Shown here one piece after another: positions 15,662-21,126 of a stretch of 21,126 bases of DNA. A program made the position numbers and the translations under genes. The stretch covers positions 1 through 21,126 of the forward strand of contig WTCI01000135.1 of assembly GCA_013138655.1 (NCBI GenBank), written 5' to 3'. The first letter of the stretch is position 1. The number at the start of each line of letters is the position of its first letter. The notes under the pieces are model-generated. The model saw nothing but the letters and a program-made list of their open reading frames with translations, did no database searches and was not told the DNA's origin. Source of the DNA: Desulfuromonadaceae bacterium (lineage in GTDB: Bacteria > Desulfobacterota > Desulfuromonadia > Desulfuromonadales > Geopsychrobacteraceae).

Positions 15662-15703
15662 AAATTTTTGCTTAGCCATCTCATGACTTTTTGCGAGTGC
15701 ATC
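15662..15703 (-). repeat. Second copy of the dispersed element end (42 nt)
   Basis: The reverse complement matches 4187-4228 at 41 of 42 positions (one A/G difference). It ends exactly where the right 40-bp repeat begins. The rest of the 150-bp element is not present here. Confidence 0.9.
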
Positions 15704-15743
15704 AACAGTGAATCAGTAGTCAGTCTGGATATCACCGAACACC
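15704..15743 (+). repeat. 40-bp direct repeat, right copy
   Basis: AACAGTGAATCAGTAGTCAG followed by TCTGGATATCACCGAACACC, one mismatch to 12701-12740. It contains the stop codon (15713-15715) and last ten codons of the DUF4197 gene. Confidence 0.95.
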
Positions 15744-16504
15744 TTTTGTAGAATCTCCGTCGTCCGTTTCACCGGATTCTGCCGGATGGCCGCTTCCTCT
15801 TTGGCCAGGTAAAAGAAGATGGCGTCCATCCCCCTTTCGACGACGTAGCTTGTCAGGTCGGCTTTCACATCAGGAACAAAGGGGATCGAACGATACTGTC
15901 CCATGACCGCATCATAGGCCTGTACGGCCCCAACCTGTGCCATGCTGTCTGAAACGATCGGTGTCATGGCAGCGGCCAGCGGTTGTGACACCTTCCCCTG
16001 AAAATACTTGGTGGCGGCATCCTCCGGGCCATTGTAGATTTTTTGCACATCATCAATGCTCATCTGTTTGATCGAATCCCAGAACAGCTGCTTGCCCTGC
16101 GGCGTTGCCTGTTCGGCGGCGCGATTCAACTTCAGTTCCAGATCGTCAAGCATCTCTGCCTTGCCGATGGTGGCGAGAAGGGAGCGGATCTTCTGAAAAT
16201 TGTCCGGGAGGGGGATATGGACGTCCGGGTCGGTGTTGAAGCCGTCCACTTGGCCGAGTTGACTGACGACCCGCTCGGTGCCGACCTTGAGAGCGTCCTT
16301 GAGCCCGGAGCCGATTTCGCTATCGGTTAAGCTGCTCAGGCTCGGACTCTGCTCTGCAGTACTTTGTTGCAGCAACTCCTTCCCCGCCTTAAACCAGTCG
16401 AAGGCTCCAGACTGTTGCGGGGCAAGGAGCAACATGCCGACCAGAAAGTACCCAGCGACCTTCAAAAAACCGTTAAACTTTTTCGTTGCCTTGATTCTGA
16501 ACAT
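15713..16504 (-). CDS. Exported DUF4197 protein
   Basis: About 263 residues. A membrane-spanning signal sequence occupies residues about 15-35 (FLVGMLLLAPQQSGA). The body is the DUF4197 helical domain: LTDSEIGSGLKDALKVGTER, then VHIPLPDNFQKI, and SYVVERGMDAIFFYLAKEE near the end. It finishes with the typical LQKVFG plus a short tail, DIQTDY. The function of the family is unknown; members are periplasmic or lipoprotein-like. The open frame reaches a GTG at 16510, but the ATG at 16504 has AAGGGGG 7 nt upstream and is preferred. The gene is intact; its last 31 bases lie in the right 40-bp repeat. A TATACT at 16566-16571 could be its -10. Confidence 0.85.
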   Translation of the reverse strand: MFRIKATKKFNGFLKVAGYFLVGMLLLAPQQSGAFDWFKAGKELLQQSTAEQSPSLSSLTDSEIGSGLKDALKVGTERVVSQLGQVDGFNTDPDVHIPLPDNFQKIRSLLATIGKAEMLDDLELKLNRAAEQATPQGKQLFWDSIKQMSIDDVQKIYNGPEDAATKYFQGKVSQPLAAAMTPIVSDSMAQVGAVQAYDAVMGQYRSIPFVPDVKADLTSYVVERGMDAIFFYLAKEEAAIRQNPVKRTTEILQKVFGDIQTDY

Positions 16505-16662
16505 GAGCACGCCCCCTTGCCGGCAAATTTATCCTTATTTTTAATCATTAAGCTTGATGCACTCAAGTATATACGAATCAGGAGCTCCGAAGACAGAGTC
16601 ATTTTAATTAGTTTTCATCCGAAAACTGAGCAAAGATAGAATGTCCCCCTGGCCCCGCTGGC

Positions 16663-16737
16663 CACGCGCGGCGTGCTGGATTGGATAAGCCGGTGACTCC
16701 TCACGCCCTGCGCCATTCTTTTGCCACCCATTTATTT
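16663..16737 (+). pseudogene. Relic of a tyrosine recombinase/integrase (box II)
   Basis: The plus strand translates as HARRAGLDKPVTPHALRHSF followed by ATHLF. The HxLRHSFATHL pattern is the box II of XerC/XerD and integron or phage integrases, with the catalytic His and Arg. There is no start and no continuation to the catalytic Tyr; the frame runs straight into an EVE-domain relic. Only about 25 residues survive. Confidence 0.7.
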
Positions 16738-16745
16738 TTCTCGCC

Positions 16746-16862
16746 GAGCTCAAGAATTACGAGGCTCTGGAAAACGTGCCGCTGGTGCGCAAGGGCAACC
16801 GGCTCTCGATCATGCCGGTGAATCAGGAAGAGTGGGATTACATCCTGCGGGTTGAGGGATAA
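16746..16862 (+). pseudogene. Relic of an EVE-domain protein (C-terminus)
   Basis: ELKNYEALENVPLVRKGNRL, then SIMPVNQEEWDYIL, ending at TAA 16860-16862. This is the C-terminal third of the EVE (UPF0310) domain, a PUA-like fold that binds modified bases. The remainder is missing and its 5' side is joined to the recombinase relic about 9 bp away in another frame. Confidence 0.7.
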
Positions 16863-16874
16863 GGGAAGCGAACT

Positions 16875-16911
16875 GCCAGGAGGCTGCCCCGCAACGGGAC
16901 AGCCTCCTGGC
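16875..16911. terminator. Strong hairpin between the EVE relic and the peroxiredoxin gene
   Basis: GCCAGGAGGCTG (16875-16886) and CAGCCTCCTGGC (16900-16911) form a 12-bp perfect stem, extended by three more C-G pairs. It lies 24 bp after the peroxiredoxin stop, so it can end that transcript. There is no clear T tract on either strand. Confidence 0.6.
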
Positions 16912-16934
16912 GTATTAGTATTCAAGGCCGCTGA

Positions 16935-17663
16935 TTACTCATCGAAGGCCATATCGGTCGTCCACTCTTTCCAGACATTACCGACCAGATCGACACCCGG
17001 TTTGAGGGTTTTCTTGCCCGGCTTCCAGCCGGACGGAGTGGCTTCGGTGCCTTTGGAGTTGCGAACCAGTTGGAAGGCCTGCACCTGGCGCAGGCTTTCG
17101 TTGACATTTCTGCCGACCGGCGGAGTCAGAACTTCGTAACCTTGCACAACTCCGTCAGGATCAATGATGAAGCGGCCGCGGGTTTCCACGCCGATGTTTT
17201 CATCGTAGATGCCATATATTTTGCCGATTTTGCCCCCCGGGTCGGACAGCATCGGGAAGGGAACGCCACCGTTGACCATTTTGGAGAGTTCTTCATCATT
17301 CCAGATTTTATGGACGAACATGCTGTCGATGCTCATGGAGAGGACATTGATATCGAGCTTTTGGAACTCAGGGTATTTTTCAGCAACTGCTGAAATTTCG
17401 GTCGCTCAGACAAAGGTGAAATCACCCGGATAGAAACAGAGCAGAGCCCACTTTCCATCGCCATAGTAGTCTGAAAGCTTTACCTCGACAAACTGACCAT
17501 TATGATAGCCCGGCGCAGTAAAATCCGGAGCTTTTTGACCGACCATGATCATCTTTCTTTCCTCCTTGGGAGCAACAGGGTGTTCATCTGAAACGACGGC
17601 TTCCGGCTCTTCAACAGGCCCTCCAGTCGGGCGATCGCAGCCAGCTTCCAACTCCTCAGCCAT
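16935..17663 (-). CDS. Selenocysteine-containing peroxiredoxin (AhpC/Prx1 type)
   Basis: A 242-residue peroxiredoxin read through an in-frame TGA (17406-17408) as selenocysteine 86. The context is [13 protein letters not shown], where ordinary members have FTFVCPTEI, so Sec replaces the peroxidatic Cys. A bacterial SECIS hairpin follows 10 nt later (17378-17395). The Prx fold is otherwise complete: [15 protein letters not shown] (42-56), [14 protein letters not shown] and [15 protein letters not shown]. The resolving-Cys site near the C-terminus (normally VCPxxW) reads EATPSGW, with no Cys. The start at 17663 has AAAGGAGG upstream; it gives a 37-residue extension containing GCDRP before the Prx domain. 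A second ATG at 17552, also with AAGGAGG, could make a form without it. Role: reduction of peroxides, cytoplasmic. It needs SelA-D from elsewhere in the genome. Confidence 0.92.
17378..17395 (-). promoter_or_regulatory. Bacterial SECIS element
   Basis: Directly downstream of the UGA (10 nt), the mRNA forms UUUCAGC, loop AGUU, GCUGAAA: a 7-bp stem with a G in the apical loop. The position and form fit bacterial SECIS elements bound by SelB. It is also coding sequence. Confidence 0.8.
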
Positions 17664-17706
17664 AAAACCTCCTTTCAAAGAATAGTTCTTGTTTGACTCT
17701 CTGCGG

Positions 17707-17736
17707 AGTATAGAGCAAAACGTCTGTGAAATGTAA
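17707..17736 (-). promoter_or_regulatory. Candidate promoter of the peroxiredoxin gene
   Basis: TATACT (17707-17712) with TTACAT (17731-17736) 18 bp further upstream on the minus strand, about 45 bp before the start codon. The -35 is weak. The rest of the 324-bp gap up to 17987 (17737-17987) shows no gene and no regulator site I recognise. Confidence 0.4.
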
Positions 17737-17987
17737 CCTAGACAGGTAAAAAAACGGTGGTTTCGGTAAAACTTTTCAGCACATTCTTTGGAACAATGAA
17801 AAAAGATCCGTTTTTTATGCCCGAAAAGGCTGTTTTCCCCTACATCAACTTATTGAAATCACATAAAAACAACACGACATCTAGTTAAATTTGAGCCGAT
17901 GTCGAATGAAACGGCCGTTTGAATTCGGTAGAGTGAAGTCAACAGCGGATAAGCGTTGCGAATTAATTCTAGCAGAAGGAGGACGAC

Positions 17988-18365
17988 ATGAAAGCGACAT
18001 TAACGATATTGATTGCCGGACTGATTTTTTTAGCCACGCCGATACTGGCCACAGCACATGACACGGGTCGCCATCATGACAGGGGGGTGAAAGAGGTCAA
18101 AACCTGGAGCAAGGATCGTTACGGAACCCGGCATGATTATCGTCACCCTTCCCGGCATGATCGACGGGCCAAAAAGCGTTTGCAACACAAGGTTCGTGAA
18201 CAGCGGCGGGATATCCGTCAGCTGAAACGGCAAATTAATCGCTATGAACGTCGCCGTGATGCGCGGCGTCCCCACTATGCAAAACCTGTTGTCGTCAGAC
18301 CTGTGCCTTTCAGGTCAGCAATGTTCTTAGGTTTCCCGCACCTGGTTTTCAATATCGACTGGTAA
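17988..18365 (+). CDS. Small secreted basic His/Arg-rich protein
   Basis: A 125-residue protein with a clear signal peptide (MKATLTILIAGLIFLATPIL, cleavage near TAHA at residues 22-25). The mature part is very basic: a His/Arg/Asp-rich stretch with repeated RHD and RHH, a helical, probably coiled-coil region about residues 58-92 (VREQRRDIRQLKRQINRYER), and a hydrophobic end (FLGFPHLVFNIDW). No family is recognised. The start has a perfect AAGGAGG 5 nt upstream. It is divergent from the peroxiredoxin gene. Metal or nucleic-acid binding is possible from composition but not shown. Confidence 0.75.
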   Translation: MKATLTILIAGLIFLATPILATAHDTGRHHDRGVKEVKTWSKDRYGTRHDYRHPSRHDRRAKKRLQHKVREQRRDIRQLKRQINRYERRRDARRPHYAKPVVVRPVPFRSAMFLGFPHLVFNIDW

Positions 18366-18400
18366 CAGGCTTCCAGCATCTCGATTGTTTTTGATGCAGA

Positions 18401-18435
18401 TAACAGGGGTCGTCCGTTTCGGGCGGCCCCTGTTA
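18401..18435 (+). terminator. Terminator-like hairpin after the small secreted protein
   Basis: TAACAGGGGTCGTCC (18401-18415), loop GTTTC, GGGCGGCCCCTGTTA (18421-18435), a 15-bp stem with two wobble pairs, 36 bp after the stop. No T tract follows. Confidence 0.6.
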
Positions 18436-18537
18436 CGTGAATGGAAAGTATCGGAGGAGTGGTTTTAAACCACGGAGTTTCGTGACTTTGTTTCTGCCTG
18501 CGGCCTTTGATTGGTAGAGTGGGCCCGGTTGGTCAAC

Positions 18538-19164
18538 TTATTGCTCTGCCCTTGCCAGTTTCAGGGCAAGCCCCACAAAAATTGTTCCCGCCAGTTTGTT
18601 CATAACCCTCTGGGTTTTTTCCGACCGATTAAGCCAGGGACCAAGCGTCCCGGCCAGCAGGGCGATGCCACCGAAAACCAGGATTGTGGCAATGATGAAG
18701 ACGCCGCCCAGTAACAGCAGTTGTAAGGATATGGGGCCACGCGATGGTTCAGCAAACTGTGGCAGAAACGCCAGAAAGAAGATGGAGACCTTCGGATTGG
18801 TGATGTTCATGATGATGCCCCGGCAATACAGTTTGCCGAAACTGACGGCAGATGTGTTTTCAGCCTGGATGGCTGTCGCCGAGGCGCGAAAGGATTGCCA
18901 GGCAAGATAAATCAGATACCCGGCGCCGAGATATTTGAGGATTGAGAAGGCAACGGCGGAGGTTTGGAATATGACGGCAACGCCCAAGGCGACAGCCGTA
19001 CTATGACCGATGAGTCCGGTACACAACCCGAGCATGACCATCAAGCCCGCTCCTTTACCGCGCAATGCTGATTGCGTCAGGACGAAAAGATTATCCGGGC
19101 CGGGCACAAGGCCGAGAAGTATGGACGCGGCAAAGAAGGTTGCCAGGGTTTCGCTGGAAAGCAT
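18538..19164 (-). CDS. LysE/RhtB family amino acid exporter
   Basis: A 208-residue inner-membrane protein with six hydrophobic segments. The family signature is at the N-terminus: LGLVPGPDNLFVLTQSALRG (residues 18-37), followed by GLCTGLIGHS. The second half has the conserved FGKLYCRGIIMNITNPK and FLAFLPQF. Members export amino acids or derivatives such as homoserine and threonine; the substrate here is not known. It ends with two final helices and RAEQ. The ribosome binding site is weak (GGAA about 12 nt before the ATG). It has no obvious operon partner and is convergent with the small secreted protein gene. Confidence 0.9.
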   Translation of the reverse strand: MLSSETLATFFAASILLGLVPGPDNLFVLTQSALRGKGAGLMVMLGLCTGLIGHSTAVALGVAVIFQTSAVAFSILKYLGAGYLIYLAWQSFRASATAIQAENTSAVSFGKLYCRGIIMNITNPKVSIFFLAFLPQFAEPSRGPISLQLLLLGGVFIIATILVFGGIALLAGTLGPWLNRSEKTQRVMNKLAGTIFVGLALKLARAEQ

Positions 19165-19442
19165 GGTTTTTTCTGTTCCGTTAACAGGGGTTCAGTGCTT
19201 GTGGAAAATGACTGGTGCCTGTGGGTGGTCTGTCCTGATACATTGGGGGCCGGTTGATCCCACAAAAAAGTCCATCGTGGCTCACAGGCCAAACTTGGAA
19301 GTCAATTTCTCCCGAATTTTAGAAAAAATCAGGGGGAAAGGCAATTTTTTGCGGTTGCCAAAAAAATAAAAATCGTTCATTATGTCATTGTAATCTACGG
19401 ATAGTTTGAAAAATTCAGAAACCGCCCAGGGGAGGTTTGATC

Positions 19443-21126
19443 ATGGCACAGACGAGGACGCGGAAGAACGATTTATCGCTGAAATTTCATCTGCAGGCGG
19501 TTAAACAGGGGGAACGCCGGTTTGAAAATGCCTTTCAGGGCGTCGCCCGGATGATCCTGTCGCAACCGATCACCAAGGTGGTGGTCAACGGTCGTCAGAC
19601 CTATGATTTCGAGATTTTCCGCACCGGCTCCAAGCATGCTATCGGCATGTACGACGAAATCAACAGTTTCGTCTCTTTCGTCAAGGATGCCGCCGAGGGG
19701 GGCTCCTCGAAGGAAATGGCCTACGTGCTGGTCGGCGAGCCGGGCAACGGCAAGACCTTTCTCGTTGAGTACCTCTGCACCAAATACCGTGATTTCCTGC
19801 AGCAGCCGGGGAATCGCAAATACACCTTCCGCTTTGTCGGCATGGACGAACTGGGCAGCTACGGACGGATTTCAACCATTGAGTCGCAGACCTATGAAGA
19901 TCCGTTGGTTCTGGCCATGAACCTTGGAGAAACGCTCAATGAGAGCAAAGAGCTGCTGGCCAAGATCTTCGGTTTCAAGGATCAGCAGATTGAGGAATTT
20001 TATGAGAACTACCGGCCGCTGGGGGCTTGTAGCAGCTATATCTTCAATGACCTGCGTCAACACACTGACGATAAGCTGGAGGGTCTGCTCAAGCATATCG
20101 AGATCATCCCGGTGCCGCTGAGCGAATCGCTCGGCACGGTGACTGGCAAGTATGCCGCCAAGGACAAGATCACTTCGAGCGCTATTGACCTGCTCGGCGA
20201 GGAGTCGATTCAACGTCTGTTGCATATTACAGACACCAACAACCCTTATCGTTTTGATCTGCGTCGCGGTGCGCTGGCCCGGGTGGCTGGTGGCGGCATC
20301 CACTTTTCCGATGAGATCTACAAGAACAAGAAGGATCTGGTGCAGGTCTACCTGGGGGTGATCCAGAACCGCATGATCGAGATCGACGGTTACAAGTGGC
20401 CGATCGATACCCTGATCATCGCCACCAGTAACAATGCGGAATTCAACCGCTTTCTGTCCGAGAAGGAAGAGGCTCCGATCATCGACCGCTGCCGGATCAG
20501 TTATATTTCGCACAACACCAACTACCTGATGCAGCGTGAGTTGACCAATTACGCCATCGGCAGTGAAACCAAGACGACCCTGACCGGGCAGGATCTGCAT
20601 CAGGACCCGAACCTCAACTATGCCGGCAGTATCGCCGTGGTCCTCAGCCGTCTGCCGCGCAGTGAAAAGCTGACGCCGATCGAAACCATGAAGCTGGCGG
20701 CTGGCGAAGTGGCTGGTGAGAAGAGTATCAAGACCCTGGCCGAGGTGATCGACATCCTCAATCAGGAGCCGGATATCATCAAGCGTTTCGGGCAAAAAGG
20801 GCTCGGTCAGCGCAATCTGGGGCGGGCGCTCCAGCTGCTGGTGGAGTCATCCGAGACCAACGAGGGACAGTGCATGTTCGCCTACGACATCTTTCATGCT
20901 GTGGAGCGGATCATTCTCGATTATGTGCCCGACAATAACGACCGTGCCAAGTATCTCGATGATCTGAAGATAGCCAAAGGGCTCTATCGCGAAAAGATCA
21001 TGACCGAGATGTTCAATGCCTATATGGATGAGCCGCAGGCGATCCGCAAGGATGTGATGAACTACGTCAATATGATCATCGGTATCGATGCGGAAAATCT
21101 TGGCCCGGACAAGATGTGGAAATATC
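19443..21126 (+). CDS. prkA: PrkA family serine protein kinase (cut by window edge)
   Basis: 561 residues are visible, beginning MAQTRTRKNDLSLKFHLQAV and running off the right edge. It is the PrkA family, an AAA+ ATPase domain followed by a kinase-like C-terminal domain, cytoplasmic, linked to stress and stationary phase (E. coli YeaG) and to sporulation in Bacillus. The Walker A is GEPGNGKT (residues 98-105). Later motifs include IHFSDEIYKNKKDLVQVYLG (Walker B-like region) and IATSNNAEF (sensor 1). GGAGG lies 7 nt before the ATG. Typical downstream partners (a DUF444/YeaH protein and SpoVR) would lie outside the window. The upstream 278 bp have no gene. Confidence 0.95.
   Translation, partial: MAQTRTRKNDLSLKFHLQAVKQGERRFENAFQGVARMILSQPITKVVVNGRQTYDFEIFRTGSKHAIGMYDEINSFVSFVKDAAEGGSSKEMAYVLVGEPGNGKTFLVEYLCTKYRDFLQQPGNRKYTFRFVGMDELGSYGRISTIESQTYEDPLVLAMNLGETLNESKELLAKIFGFKDQQIEEFYENYRPLGACSSYIFNDLRQHTDDKLEGLLKHIEIIPVPLSESLGTVTGKYAAKDKITSSAIDLLGEESIQRLLHITDTNNPYRFDLRRGALARVAGGGIHFSDEIYKNKKDLVQVYLGVIQNRMIEIDGYKWPIDTLIIATSNNAEFNRFLSEKEEAPIIDRCRISYISHNTNYLMQRELTNYAIGSETKTTLTGQDLHQDPNLNYAGSIAVVLSRLPRSEKLTPIETMKLAAGEVAGEKSIKTLAEVIDILNQEPDIIKRFGQKGLGQRNLGRALQLLVESSETNEGQCMFAYDIFHAVERIILDYVPDNNDRAKYLDDLKIAKGLYREKIMTEMFNAYMDEPQAIRKDVMNYVNMIIGIDAENLGPDKMWKY

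Noticed and set aside
14118..15686. 522-residue open frame on the plus strand, antisense to the histidine kinase.
   Set aside because: It is a long shadow of a real gene with clear kinase motifs; its residues match no family and it has no ribosome binding site of note.
12741..15703. The kinase block as a classic transposon or integron cassette.
   Set aside because: No transposase, no matching inverted ends, and a 40-bp duplication is longer than known target duplications for common families.
16610..16627. AGTTTTC/GAAAACT hairpin upstream of the DUF4197 gene.
   Set aside because: Only 7 AT-rich bp; no gene end or clear role nearby.
17337..17408. Peroxiredoxin read as two genes or as a frameshifted pseudogene.
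   Set aside because: The two parts are in the same frame, separated only by TGA at the Cys position and followed by a SECIS-like stem, so recoding explains it.
19340..19352. GGCAATTTTTTGC upstream of prkA as a sigma54 promoter.
   Set aside because: The spacing from GG to GC is 9 nt where 10 is needed, and the -24 element is otherwise poor.
19872..20795. 307-residue frame antisense to prkA.
   Set aside because: Shadow of the strongly conserved PrkA frame.

Overview
The window looks like chromosomal DNA of a desulfuromonad-type bacterium (Desulfobacterota, relatives of Geobacter, Pelobacter and Desulfuromonas). This is an inference from gene content: a selenocysteine peroxiredoxin with its own SECIS hairpin, a DgkA-PAP2 fusion, a REP-associated transposase with its palindromes, a four-domain S1 protein, PrkA, and a dispersed element with ends like GATGNNNTCGCAAAAA. 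No rRNA, tRNA or CRISPR array was found.

Layout. 1-610: the N-terminal part of a SNF2/DEAD-type helicase on the minus strand, running off the left edge. 640-2010: a RAYT transposase with three REP hairpins, one of them inside its own coding sequence, then a frameshifted remnant of an AlbA_2/COG2865 ATP-binding regulator. 2022-4085: stress kinase SrkA and a MYG1-family protein on the minus strand, separated by a relic of a type I restriction HsdR gene. 4187-4610: a 150-bp palindromic element and a LysE/ArgO exporter relic. 4782-9611: a DUF4015 glycoside-hydrolase-like protein, a DgkA-PAP2 fusion (minus), an S1-domain RNA-binding protein and an MFS transporter. 9773-11428: an uncharacterised membrane protein and an ATP-grasp enzyme. 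11526-12716: a three-part TPR, parvulin-like and SPOR envelope protein. 12822-15557: a large hybrid histidine kinase on the minus strand. 15713-16504: a DUF4197 protein. 16663-16862: relics of a tyrosine recombinase and an EVE-domain gene. 16935-17663: the selenocysteine peroxiredoxin. 17988-18365: a small basic secreted protein. 18538-19164: an RhtB-type exporter. 19443-end: PrkA kinase, running off the right edge.

The main points of interest are structural. (i) The peroxiredoxin reads through an in-frame TGA followed by a bacterial SECIS hairpin, lacks the usual resolving cysteine, and has two well-spaced Shine-Dalgarno/ATG pairs. (ii) The histidine kinase sits in a ~2.96-kb block flanked by a 40-bp direct repeat (one mismatch). 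The repeat copies the point where the SPOR gene and the DUF4197 gene would otherwise converge and overlap, so the block looks inserted. (iii) The right border of that block is exactly the end of a 42-nt sequence that recurs, inverted, in the 150-bp palindromic element 11.5 kb away. (iv) Several intergenic gaps hold recognisable relics of restriction, integration, export and regulatory genes. Much of the remaining content is ordinary housekeeping or stress functions arranged as single genes and short gene pairs.
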